Shown: positions 10,071-26,444 of the stretch, piece by piece | How positions within the stretch are numbered: the first letter of the stretch is position 1 | How the letters are laid out: each line of letters opens with the position of its first letter | Source of the DNA: Verrucomicrobiaceae bacterium | Lineage (GTDB): Bacteria; Verrucomicrobiota; Verrucomicrobiia; Verrucomicrobiales; Akkermansiaceae | Direction: 5' to 3' | Length of the DNA stretch: 35,979 nucleotides | NCBI GenBank assembly: GCA_027485615.1 | Contig: JAIXQS010000170.1 | Location: 1-35,979, forward strand | Translations under genes and position numbers: made by a program | The notes under the pieces: generated by a model | Seen by the model: the letters and a program-made list of their open reading frames with translations, nothing else | The model's database searches: none | What the model was told of the DNA's origin: nothing

Positions 10071-10206
10071 AAACAATCTGAATGGATGGCCCGAGCGTCT
10101 CCACGCAAAGGCCTGATTAACAAATGGTTCCTCGTCGGTCTCCCAGCAGGGAGGCTGAAATCCCCGGAAGCTCCGGGGGCGACGATACCGCAAAAGGAGA
10201 TAATAC
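10071..10206 (+). promoter_or_regulatory. Structured rplJ-rplL intergenic RNA
   Basis: This 136-base gap has two clear stems: CTCCC (10140-10144) with GGGAG (10149-10153), and CCCCGG (10162-10167) with CCGGGG (10173-10178). They are followed by a strong ribosome binding site AAGGAG (10194-10199) seven bases before the rplL ATG. L7/L12 is needed in several copies per ribosome, so a special initiation region or autogenous control site here would make sense. This is inferred from position and fold only. Confidence 0.55.
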
Positions 10207-10584
10207 ATGTCAAACATCGCAAACCTAGTGGAAGAACTCGGCAAGCTTACCGTTCTGGAAGCCGTCGACCTCGTTAAGCAACTCGAAGAAACCTGGGGTG
10301 TCTCGGCAGCCGCGGCAGTCGCCGCCGGTCCAGCCGCCGCCGCAGGCCCAGCCGAAGCAGCCGAAGAGCAGACCGAGTTCAACGTCGTCATCACCGGAGC
10401 GGGTGCCAACAAGATCGCCGTCATCAAGGCGGTCCGTGAAGTTGCCCCCGGCCTCGGTCTCGCTGACGCGAAGAAGCTCGTCGAAAGCGCACCTATCAAC
10501 GTCCTCGAGGGCGTTTCCAAGGAAGCCGGAGAAGCTGCCAAGAAGAAACTCGAGGAAGCCGGAGCGACCATCGAGCTCAAGTAA
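10207..10584 (+). CDS. rplL: Ribosomal protein L7/L12 (bL12)
   Basis: Multi-copy acidic stalk protein that recruits and stimulates translational GTPases. The 125 residues consist of the N-terminal dimerisation domain ([21 protein letters not shown]), an alanine-rich hinge (about 35-55) and the globular C-terminal domain with [36 protein letters not shown] and the [12 protein letters not shown] terminus. It has one of only a few canonical Shine-Dalgarno sequences in the window (AAGGAG), which fits the high expression required. Confidence 0.99.
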   Translation: MSNIANLVEELGKLTVLEAVDLVKQLEETWGVSAAAAVAAGPAAAAGPAEAAEEQTEFNVVITGAGANKIAVIKAVREVAPGLGLADAKKLVESAPINVLEGVSKEAGEAAKKKLEEAGATIELK

Positions 10585-10599
10585 CCCGTCAAGGATTTC

Positions 10600-10628
10600 C
10601 CCGGGACGGAACGTGTTTCCGTCCCGGG
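10600..10628 (+). terminator. 12-bp hairpin between rplL and rpoB (attenuator/RNase III-type site)
   Basis: CCCGGGACGGAA (10600-10611) pairs perfectly with TTCCGTCCCGGG (10617-10628) around a five-base loop. Only a weak T-rich stretch (CATTTCCCTTCC) follows. In E. coli the rplL-rpoB gap holds a partial terminator and an RNase III site that lower RNA polymerase synthesis relative to ribosomal protein synthesis. This stem is in the same place and could do the same job. The gap of 231 bases holds no gene. Confidence 0.7.
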
Positions 10629-10815
10629 CATTTCCCTTCCCCCATTATCCAAATCACCACACAAACCCGGAACCGACACGTGACACCAGCCAACCCCCTG
10701 ATGTTACGCGCCGTTTCCGCGCATTTGTCCTCTCCGTCCACTACCTGATCCCAAGTCGCCCGAGCCTAAAAAGGCTCCGGGCCTGAACCCGTAACTCCAC
10801 TACCAACGCACCACC

Positions 10816-14766
<3,951 letters not shown>

Positions 14767-14809
14767 TCCAAACGCGAAACCAACCTAACATCCAACATTA
14801 CTACCTACC

Positions 14810-18961
<4,152 letters not shown>

Positions 18962-18977
18962 TCCGGATCAAACTCAC

Positions 18978-19014
18978 AAAAACCCCGGCCCGTCGCGAGA
19001 TGGCCGGGGTTTTT
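18978..19014 (+). terminator. Intrinsic terminator after rpoC
   Basis: AAAAACCCCGGCC (18978-18990) pairs with GGCCGGGGTTTTT (19002-19014) over 13 bp around an 11-base loop, and the stem runs into a T-rich tract (TTTTTGTTTTGG). The A-rich left arm makes it usable in both directions, so it may also end transcripts from the minus-strand regulator gene at 19061-19264. Confidence 0.95.
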
Positions 19015-19060
19015 GTTTTGGGAAAACCACAACCTACCGCCGCGCCATGGCGCAGCGTTG

Positions 19061-19264
19061 TCATTTTTTCCTCGGGAAACTTTCCAACGACTCCCTGAGA
19101 TCCATACCCAGCGCGGAGCATATACGAAAAACACTGGTAAGGGACGGGGTGACCCGCCCGGCTTCGATGTGCCCCAACCCGCTTCTGCTCAAGCCTGACA
19201 TTACCGATAGCGCAACCTGGGAAAGTCCTTTCGCGATACGTTTCTCTCTGAGTGCAGCAACCAC
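19061..19264 (-). CDS. Small XRE-family (Cro/C1-type) DNA-binding regulator
   Basis: A 67-residue protein that is almost only a helix-turn-helix: LREKRIAKGLSQVALSVMSGLSRSGLGHIEAGRVTPSLTSVFRICSALGMDL has the XRE pattern of the scanning helix, recognition helix with S-R-S-G-L-G-H-I-E, and the closing P-S-L--V--I--ALG segment. The frame begins at GTG 19264. An AGGAGG lies about 20 bases upstream, too far for normal use, so the true start is unsure (upstream stop at 19283-19285). It is divergent from the secreted toxin operon beginning at 19353, which makes it a candidate local repressor. It has no dimerisation domain, as in toxin-antitoxin or phage-type minimal repressors. Confidence 0.85.
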   Translation of the reverse strand: MVAALREKRIAKGLSQVALSVMSGLSRSGLGHIEAGRVTPSLTSVFRICSALGMDLRESLESFPRKK

Positions 19265-19352
19265 GAAGGCTGTTAGTTTTTCTTATTCCTCCTCGCGCAC
19301 TCGTTTCAAATCACATCTTGACTCGTGAGGCGTGGATTCCCAAATAAGAACA

Positions 19353-20147
19353 ATGAACATAAGATGTTCCATGTTTATACCTGCGGTGTTCGTTCTTTTG
19401 GGTTCGTTGGCAGCAGTCCAATCCGAGCAAGAACCAGCTCTCCTCACCGACCCTCCAGATGGCAGCGCGGTTGTTGCGCCGGAAGTCCGGGCGGTGTTCG
19501 CGCCCGCCGAGGTTCTTGAAACCACCGTCACCCGGCAGGGAGGGCGGGACATCATTGTCCAGCGTCTCGCGCTTGATCCCAACGATCCGATCAAGCCCGT
19601 GTTTCCTACCCCTCCTGCCGTCATTCCCGCCGAACCAACCACAACGGAAACTTACGACGCACCCCCATCCTATCTTCTGATGCTCTCCGCAACGGTGTAT
19701 CCCGGCCCGCGCACTTTCCTGAACTGGACACACCACTTCACGGACGGGACATCCCGCCAGTTCTCCGGCTGGTCGAACATCGACTTCAACCACTACACGG
19801 GTGTCTCCACCTTTTTGGGAACAGACGGGAACCACCATACCTTTGTGATGGGCATCGGCACGGAGGAGTCACCCGCCACGAATGCCCCGGAGTTCACTGC
19901 CGAAGAACCCACTTTTATCCCGGACGGCGATATCCCCGCCGAGGCGCTTGTGGTGATGGATTCGATGCACAAGATCTACGCCAACGAATCTGAGAAACTC
20001 GCCGCCGCCTACGCCGGGCGCGAGCGCGCCCGCCTCGCCGAGGAAGCAGAACTCCTCGCCAACCCGCCGCAGCCCAAGGATCTCATCATCCGCTACCGGA
20101 TCGCGGAAACTCCGCTGCCAACCCCAACCGAGCGGGACGCACAATGA
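19353..20147 (+). CDS. Secreted protein of unknown function, coupled to the large toxin-like gene
   Basis: I do not recognise a known family. The start was set at ATG 19353 (MNIRCSMFIPAVFVLLGSLAAVQS, a Sec signal peptide of about 24 residues) rather than the upstream GTG 19332. The mature part (264 residues in total) has a proline-rich stretch, a beta-rich centre with aromatic motifs (LNWTHHFTDGTSRQFSGWSNIDFNHYTGV and GNHHTFVMGIG), and a C-terminal helix rich in Ala/Glu/Arg. Its stop codon overlaps the start of the next gene (ATGA at 20144-20147), so the two are translationally coupled and probably work together. A role as export partner, chaperone or surface anchor for the large protein is a guess from this coupling. 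Confidence 0.85.
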   Translation: MNIRCSMFIPAVFVLLGSLAAVQSEQEPALLTDPPDGSAVVAPEVRAVFAPAEVLETTVTRQGGRDIIVQRLALDPNDPIKPVFPTPPAVIPAEPTTTETYDAPPSYLLMLSATVYPGPRTFLNWTHHFTDGTSRQFSGWSNIDFNHYTGVSTFLGTDGNHHTFVMGIGTEESPATNAPEFTAEEPTFIPDGDIPAEALVVMDSMHKIYANESEKLAAAYAGRERARLAEEAELLANPPQPKDLIIRYRIAETPLPTPTERDAQ

Positions 20148-23100
20148 GACACATTCTCCTCCCCGTACTCTGCTTCGCGCTCGCCCCACATGCCCACGCA
20201 TTGACCGACACAAACGCCAACGGTCTCTCCGATGATTGGGAGAAGTCCTTCAATGGCGGCCAGCTCTTCTCCGCCGCCAACCCGGATCACATCCCGACCG
20301 CCGATCCCGATGGTGACGGCTGGACGAACCTTCAGGAAGCGACGGCTGGCACCGACCCTTTCCATTCCCTGCCGCCTTCCGGCGTTGTTATGCCGTCGAT
20401 AGCGATCACCCCGGCCACCTACGAACCACTCCCGGTAGGTAGCGTGCTACCTCTCTCTACGGAACCCACCGATCCCCTCGCACCTGCGCCGCCCGTGCCC
20501 CCGTCATCGCCACGCATCCTGCTTGATCCCGCTGAAATCCGGCTCACCTGGCAGCCCATTCCCGGCAAAACCTACCGCGCCCTCTTATCGCCCGACCTGC
20601 TTGCCTGGTCACCCGCATCCGGCACTTACGTCGGCGGGAATGATCCGATCACGTACGAGACCGTGCCTCTCCACGAGGACGGCACCATGCCTGAAAAACT
20701 CTTCTGGCGAGTCGAGACCGGCGATACCGACACCGATGGCGACACCATCAGCGATTACGAGGAAATCCTGCGTAACCTCAAGCCGCTCTCCGCCGATACC
20801 GACGGCGACGGGCTTCCCGACAACACCGACCCAGCCCCGTTGGTCAACTCCCTCCAAGCTGTCTGGGACGCGGATTCGGTTGACCCCTCCGCCGCTCCGC
20901 TTTTCGCCGCCTTCAACTTCACCCCTCCCGCTGCCGGTGGCTACCCATTCACCGCCGAGCGCGTCACCGACATGTCAGAGAATAACCGCCATGGCAAGGC
21001 GAGAACCCAGTTCCAGACAACGCCCCCCGTTCAAAGCGCACCGCAAGACAACGCCGAAGGCATCGCCAACCATGGCTTCCGCTTTGCCAACGCCCATCAC
21101 TTCGCCTTCGACCTCATCAACCCCGGCATAAACTTCGCACCCGTCACGAGCCTGAGTTTCTGGTTGAAAACGAAAGCCGCCGACCTTGAAGGCAACGGCC
21201 AGCCTGTTTTCAGCTACGTCCCAAAGCTTGGCGTCTTCGCCCAGAACCCGAACTCGGCCAACCCTTATGCCGCCCGTGCCTTCCTACGGAAGCAGCCCGT
21301 TGGCACGGGATACGAAGTCGTCTGGTTGGATTGGACATTCCCCGGAAACATCGTGCGCGAACGCTGGACCCTCGATCTTACCGCCCCGCAGCTCGAAGAG
21401 CGTTGGATCAACCTTACTTTCGTATGGCAAGGCGGTAGCGGAGCTTCACAAAGTTCGTATTGGGCATGCTACGCAAATGGTGTGAAACAGATCCGTACTC
21501 TCGGCTCCACGTATCGTTTCCAGACTACCCCCACCACGCCCAACACGCCGCAAGACACCTTTGTAATCGGCGCTGACGCGGCAGGCGGCAGCGGCCAGAG
21601 CAACTTGGCCACGATCCAGTCCACCTTCAAAGGTGCCATGGATCGTGTACGTATCTACACCGCCGCGCTCACCCCCGCGCAGATCCTTGCCATCGTGCAG
21701 CAGGACACCGACAACGACGGTCTCTGGGATACCACCGAAGCCGCCGCCACAGCATGGAAGGACACCAACGGCAACGGCAGGCGCGATATCGGCGAGATCT
21801 TTTACCCCAACGGCTCGCCTCTCATATGGCAACACTCCGGCACTGATTCCGACAGCGACGGCATCACCGATATCCTGGAGCAGAATGCCACCCGAACCGA
21901 TCCCTACAACCACGACAGCGACAATGACCTTCTTCCCGACGGCTGGGAAACCCAATACAACCTCAACCCCAACAGCTCCACAGGCATCGACGGCCAGACC
22001 GGCGATCCCGACAACGATGGCGTGGACAACTTCCGCGAGTGGCAGCACCTTACAAATCCCCGCCTCGCCGATAGTGACGGGGACACCATAAACGACGCCA
22101 CCGAAATCGGTCAAGGCTCCGACCCCAACTCCGGCGGCGACAACGGACAAGCGCCCCCTCCCGAGGAAACCCTTACCCTGAAAATCATTGTCGGCGATCC
22201 CAGTGATAGCCACTCCGAGCGCTGGCGCGTCGAAGCCACCGAGGTGGAGAGCGGCCATCTCATCCTCCGCCACGCCTCCCGCCAATATGGCCAGGTCACC
22301 ACTGCCGCCGAATCGACCTTCAACAAGTTCAAGCCTGGCAAAGCCTATTCTTTCCAACTAATCCATGCAGGTACCGATCCCGTCAAACTCGCCACCGACC
22401 CGGAGCGTATCACCTTCCCCGACTACGACTGGACACTGCAAATCAGTTACAAGAACGCCGACGGAAGTTTCACCAACGTAACCGAACCCGCGCAGACCCG
22501 CTACCTCCTGCTAGATCCCTACAACAACGATACGAAATCCCTATCCGAGGACAGCCCGAACCTCCTCGCCCCGGAAGACCCTTGGGGCAGCATCGGCGAC
22601 GGTCAGGACGCCCGCCCGGCCTACTACGAAAAAATCGAACCCATGCGCGTCGTCATCTTGCCGGTTTCCGCCGTCGCAGTGTCACGCGATCCAGATGACG
22701 GCGCGATCACAGAACTAGGTTCGCTCGCGGAAACGTCCGATCCCGCGCCTCAAGTCACCATCGACACATTGACGGCCGCGATCACAGCTGGAGGAGGACT
22801 TTCCATAAACTACAGTGGCACCGCACGAGACAGGCTCTCGGAAATCATGCATGATCCCACGCGGGGCATCACTCGCATCGACGTGTATCTAGACGGCGTT
22901 TTTCTCAAATCCCTCGCCGGTTTCCAAAACGCACCGGGCGGGGCGGCAATTCGCAGTCCGTGGGTGAGAAGGGATTCAACCATCGCATTCAGCGACACAA
23001 TCACAGTCCCGGATGCCGCCCCGGGACTACGCCAAATCACTCTGGTCACCAATGCCAACGCCGCAGGCAACAAAGGTTTCCACAGCGGCAGTATCCTCAT

Positions 23101-25126
23101 TGAGAAACAGACGCACGCGGGCATCACCTTGGCCGATCCACCCTCGTTCCAGCTCACGCTTCCCGCTGCCTTTGGAACAGCCGCTGATTCCCTAACCCTG
23201 CAACATGCGGGAAACACCCACACCCTCACCGAGGAAGCAGCATCTCCGGTGTCGGCGTTTTTCGTCGGGAATGTCACTCTCGGAGGAACTGCGAAAGCCC
23301 TCGGCCTACAGCTTCCGGAAAACCTCACCTTGTCCGCAAACTCACCGGACACCTTTGTCGGTGAGGCGATCTGGGATAACGGAAGCGGTGGCCTCAACCG
23401 CATCCAGGCAGTATGGACGGAAACAGGCAACAGCACCCATGTCTTCTCGCAGATCTCCACCCTCGCCACCGTCGATTCATGGCAGAATCTCCGCATCGCC
23501 GGGACAGCCCTCGCGGCTCCAAGTAATCCCGGAACATTCAACCCCTTCGTGATCCGCATGGAAACCCCGGAGTCCATCGAAGCCTTCGGGAAAAAAGGAC
23601 TCTTCACGGCGGAGTGGGATTCCGCCGCCGCTACCTTCCGCAAGCCCCACCGCAATATCGGCGAAGCCCCGCCCGCAGGACTTGCATGGCATTATCTTTC
23701 CCGTGGCATTGAGCCTAGGGTCTTCTGCCTACACCCATCGCTGGCCGGAAGCCCCCACTCCCCCGGCGATATCATCGGCGAAAACGGCATTCACCTCCGT
23801 TTCCGTCCCAAACACGATCCGTCCAAAGAGTTCAAATCCTCCATCAAACCCATCGATGTTATCCCGGCACCACCCGGCAGCCCGCCAGTAGCCGGCTTAC
23901 TCGCCGCCGCTGCCCCCGCGCCCGCTTACTCCATGGCGGAAGTCCGTTTGTGGTTCGAGCTCCTTTTCGACACCGCAGGCAAGGATCTTCTTGATCGTCT
24001 CTCAAACGGCACCTCCAGCGACCGCGGCGTGGCTATTAGCCTCCAGCAGCTCTGGGCCACGGACAAACGTCCCTACAAGTTTCAGAAAACAGAGCCTAGA
24101 TATCAGGACACGGGCGGCAGCGGCGAACGCGCCTCGCTCTGGATCAACACCCGCGTATGCAAGACACCCGTTGATGCGTCCGTCGCGCTCTATCACGCGC
24201 TCCAGGAATTGAGGAACAAAGACGCCCTCTGGTTGCGCAGCGGCCTCGTCATCGACTGGACGGAAGTCCTCAACACCTATCTCCAAAGCACCGCTTCCGA
24301 TGCCGAGATAGAAAAGGCTCTCCGCGAGGCGAAACTCGGCCCTCTCCTAGGCACGGTGACCGCCGCGAAGGACGCTTACGCTCTCGGCTTCAGTTTCGTC
24401 CCAGGTGGGGATGCCATCGTCACCTCCGTCGATGTCGAGAACCAGCTCGTCCAGGGCAACGTCGGCGGTGCCGCCCTCGTCGGCTCCGCACTCCTCGCCC
24501 CCCGGCTCCTCAAAATCATGGCACGCTATGCCGGCAAGACGCTCAAGCGCTGGCGCTGGAATCTCGGCGATCTGGGAAATATCGAATGGAACGCCGCCCA
24601 GCTCGACATCATCGAGAATCCGGTCATCTTCAGCCTCACCGCAAGCCGCGCCGACCGCATGGCCGCGCTCGCGCCAGCGATTCGTGCGGGCACGATAACT
24701 GATGTGCAGGTCATAAAGCTGTACGAGATGGGAGTTTTGAAGCTCCGCTCCGGCACATCGCGCTCCACCCTACGAAAAGCCATGCTTGCGGCAGGGCAAG
24801 ATGGAAAGGGCAAGATCGCCCACCATATGCTTCCGATCGCGGCGAAAAATCCCGAATTGGAACTGAAATTTCTCCAGCGGGGAATTGACCCGAACGACGC
24901 GGAGAACGGCCTGTTCCTGACACAGACAAAACACGACTTAGTCCACGGTAAGGGGGCGACGGGATGGGGCTTCGGTGATCCGTACCTCCACCAGTGGTAT
25001 GAATTCTTCGAAGAGAACCCGGCAGCAGATTTCCAAGCCGTGATCGATTTTAGGGAACAATTAAAAGCGATCATATCCCAAGAATACAAGCACGCGGATG
25101 ACATCCCGTGGCCGATACCCAAGTAA
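20144..25126 (+). CDS. Large secreted TSP3/LamG protein with C-terminal AHH-type nuclease domain (putative polymorphic toxin)
   Basis: A 1660-residue exported protein. Order of parts: signal peptide (1-19, ending AHA); calcium-loop repeats of the thrombospondin type 3 kind (DTNANGLSDDWEK, DPDGDGWTN, then DTDGDTISDYEE and DTDGDGLPDNTDP near 195-235); a LamG/concanavalin-like domain (about 245-510, with SLSFWLKT, INLTFVWQGG and MDRVRIYTAALTPAQI); a second cluster of acidic calcium loops (about 520-675); a junction motif KSL..DSPNLLAPEDPWG (from 798); beta-rich modules; a glycine/alanine-rich helical pre-toxin region (about 1400-1480); and a C-terminal domain with A1559-H-H-M-L-P, GIDPNDAEN-G (N1588) and H1597/H1601. 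That last pattern matches the AHH subgroup of HNH/Endonuclease VII-fold toxins. The nuclease call is motif-based. The architecture suggests surface delivery of a DNA- or RNA-cutting tip. Confidence 0.85.
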   Translation: MRHILLPVLCFALAPHAHALTDTNANGLSDDWEKSFNGGQLFSAANPDHIPTADPDGDGWTNLQEATAGTDPFHSLPPSGVVMPSIAITPATYEPLPVGSVLPLSTEPTDPLAPAPPVPPSSPRILLDPAEIRLTWQPIPGKTYRALLSPDLLAWSPASGTYVGGNDPITYETVPLHEDGTMPEKLFWRVETGDTDTDGDTISDYEEILRNLKPLSADTDGDGLPDNTDPAPLVNSLQAVWDADSVDPSAAPLFAAFNFTPPAAGGYPFTAERVTDMSENNRHGKARTQFQTTPPVQSAPQDNAEGIANHGFRFANAHHFAFDLINPGINFAPVTSLSFWLKTKAADLEGNGQPVFSYVPKLGVFAQNPNSANPYAARAFLRKQPVGTGYEVVWLDWTFPGNIVRERWTLDLTAPQLEERWINLTFVWQGGSGASQSSYWACYANGVKQIRTLGSTYRFQTTPTTPNTPQDTFVIGADAAGGSGQSNLATIQSTFKGAMDRVRIYTAALTPAQILAIVQQDTDNDGLWDTTEAAATAWKDTNGNGRRDIGEIFYPNGSPLIWQHSGTDSDSDGITDILEQNATRTDPYNHDSDNDLLPDGWETQYNLNPNSSTGIDGQTGDPDNDGVDNFREWQHLTNPRLADSDGDTINDATEIGQGSDPNSGGDNGQAPPPEETLTLKIIVGDPSDSHSERWRVEATEVESGHLILRHASRQYGQVTTAAESTFNKFKPGKAYSFQLIHAGTDPVKLATDPERITFPDYDWTLQISYKNADGSFTNVTEPAQTRYLLLDPYNNDTKSLSEDSPNLLAPEDPWGSIGDGQDARPAYYEKIEPMRVVILPVSAVAVSRDPDDGAITELGSLAETSDPAPQVTIDTLTAAITAGGGLSINYSGTARDRLSEIMHDPTRGITRIDVYLDGVFLKSLAGFQNAPGGAAIRSPWVRRDSTIAFSDTITVPDAAPGLRQITLVTNANAAGNKGFHSGSILIEKQTHAGITLADPPSFQLTLPAAFGTAADSLTLQHAGNTHTLTEEAASPVSAFFVGNVTLGGTAKALGLQLPENLTLSANSPDTFVGEAIWDNGSGGLNRIQAVWTETGNSTHVFSQISTLATVDSWQNLRIAGTALAAPSNPGTFNPFVIRMETPESIEAFGKKGLFTAEWDSAAATFRKPHRNIGEAPPAGLAWHYLSRGIEPRVFCLHPSLAGSPHSPGDIIGENGIHLRFRPKHDPSKEFKSSIKPIDVIPAPPGSPPVAGLLAAAAPAPAYSMAEVRLWFELLFDTAGKDLLDRLSNGTSSDRGVAISLQQLWATDKRPYKFQKTEPRYQDTGGSGERASLWINTRVCKTPVDASVALYHALQELRNKDALWLRSGLVIDWTEVLNTYLQSTASDAEIEKALREAKLGPLLGTVTAAKDAYALGFSFVPGGDAIVTSVDVENQLVQGNVGGAALVGSALLAPRLLKIMARYAGKTLKRWRWNLGDLGNIEWNAAQLDIIENPVIFSLTASRADRMAALAPAIRAGTITDVQVIKLYEMGVLKLRSGTSRSTLRKAMLAAGQDGKGKIAHHMLPIAAKNPELELKFLQRGIDPNDAENGLFLTQTKHDLVHGKGATGWGFGDPYLHQWYEFFEENPAADFQAVIDFREQLKAIISQEYKHADDIPWPIPK
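22535..22666 (+). repeat. Toxin junction, copy A (inside the large protein gene)
   Basis: The first 68 bases (22535-22602) match 26463-26530 with 9 mismatches, including an identical 23-base run inside the codons for NLLAPEDP. Beyond this the reading frames stay colinear without indels to RVVILPV (the RVV codons lie 111 bases from the start of the block in both copies). Downstream the two proteins diverge completely. This is the expected look of a recombination junction between a constant scaffold and variable C-termini. Confidence 0.9.
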
Positions 25127-25131
25127 ACACT

Positions 25132-26406
25132 ATGATATTCAGAGCAAAATTTGGTAGAGAGGTTTCCGCAAGCGGCGTACAAGGCCAAACTGGCCTGTGC
25201 GTGGAATGCAGGAGCATACTATACCATCCCACATATGAGTGCATTTATTTCTACATTGAAGACCAGTTTGATTGGAAACCCTTTTATCGTAGTTGTGGGC
25301 ATCATTATGTTCGCAGTGATGTCGCCGAGAAACTGGTCAAAGCCAAGGTAACTGGCTTGGAACTAGTGCAGATAGAACTTGAGATCAAGGTTCCCCAGAA
25401 AAGCGAGGAGCGCTGGGAGTACTACGCGATGAAGCCAATAAGCGTGCTGGAAACTGAGTTCTGTCAGGAAGAATGGAAGATCGATTGCGAGACCTGCGGA
25501 GGTATCCGCCAGCGAATTTTCGGGAATGTCAGAAGGCCGATCCAAGTGCTCTGGGAGAGCTGGGACGGCTCGGACGTGGTGCATCCGCGGCAGCTCCCAT
25601 ATTGCCTCCTGTTTAGTCGGCGTATGATCGATCTCTTCAGGGCGAACAACTGGCACCACGACATCGTCAAGGCGCGGCGCGGCGACAATTGGGATCATGT
25701 TGCCTTCGGCAATGATCGATTCCCCGGTAAGCAGGTGCGCGACATCGACAGCGACTCTTGGTATGAAGAGACGCTTGCCGTGTTGAAGGAGAGATTCCCG
25801 GACATACGGCACGAGCCGGACAGCCCGCCCGCGCCGGGGCTTCCCGCGCCGATTCCGGCGTTCATCACTCCGCTGCCCGAAGCGAAAGCCAGCAAGCACG
25901 AATCTCCCAAGCCGAGTATCCCGAAGCTAATCGAAGAGAAGATCTTCGATGGGGTCTATCTTGACCAAGACGATCCCGGACTCTTCGTCATCGCGGATTG
26001 CCCACCCTTGGGCGTCCTGCGGATCAACATCGCCAGCAAGGCAATCGGCATCAAGCTCGTGAGTGGCGAACCCAACGAACGGGGCATGTTTAGGCCAAGG
26101 CTTGAGGCCGAACTAGAACCCAAAGCATCCAAGGCGACGCTCCGAGCGCTCGGTCAGTTGTGGGAGCGCTGGGAAGTCCTCTGGCCGCTCCTGCACACGG
26201 AGATCCTGAGGCTGCGCGAAAGCTACGGACGGGAGGAAGCCGTCACGGCGGAGAACGCCATCATCACCATCACGCCACCGGGTGACCACACCGAATTTAA
26301 ATCCACAGATTGGTCGTTCGTCCTCGAGATCACTCCGCAAGATGGATACTACGATGCCCAATTCCAGCTCGACGGCACAATCACCGACTCTGGTGCCACC
26401 TTCTGA
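25132..26406 (+). CDS. Putative immunity protein for the AHH-type toxin, two Cys-x-x-Cys pairs
   Basis: A 424-residue cytoplasmic protein (no signal peptide) starting at ATG 25132, five bases after the toxin-like gene's stop. The N-terminal half has CVEC (about 22-25) and CETC-G (about 122-126) zinc-knuckle-like pairs plus FYRSCGHHY. It also has the segments SDVAEKLVKAKVTGLELVQIEL and LFSRRMIDLFRANNWHHDIV, which resemble each other and the F-S/T----L----G--G pattern of double-CxxCG (SitI6/Gmx_para) and Imm11-like immunity proteins. A proline-rich linker (about 220-260) leads to a C-terminal domain (IFDGVYLDQDDPGLFVI...). Local base composition near the start is AT-richer than the toxin gene. 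Immunity function is inferred from position and this weak similarity. Confidence 0.65.
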   Translation: MIFRAKFGREVSASGVQGQTGLCVECRSILYHPTYECIYFYIEDQFDWKPFYRSCGHHYVRSDVAEKLVKAKVTGLELVQIELEIKVPQKSEERWEYYAMKPISVLETEFCQEEWKIDCETCGGIRQRIFGNVRRPIQVLWESWDGSDVVHPRQLPYCLLFSRRMIDLFRANNWHHDIVKARRGDNWDHVAFGNDRFPGKQVRDIDSDSWYEETLAVLKERFPDIRHEPDSPPAPGLPAPIPAFITPLPEAKASKHESPKPSIPKLIEEKIFDGVYLDQDDPGLFVIADCPPLGVLRINIASKAIGIKLVSGEPNERGMFRPRLEAELEPKASKATLRALGQLWERWEVLWPLLHTEILRLRESYGREEAVTAENAIITITPPGDHTEFKSTDWSFVLEITPQDGYYDAQFQLDGTITDSGATF

Positions 26407-26444
26407 TTTGGTTCATTTTGGTTTATTTCGTATCGTCAAAAATC

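Noticed and set aside
8748..10679. 643-codon minus-strand frame opposite rplA, rplJ and rplL
   Set aside because: Spans three well-defined ribosomal genes on the other strand and reads as low-complexity shadow.
19318..19346. Promoter TTGACT for the secreted-protein/toxin operon
   Set aside because: The -35 box is good but no acceptable -10 box lies at 16-18 bases (CAAATA only), so it is not listed as a feature.
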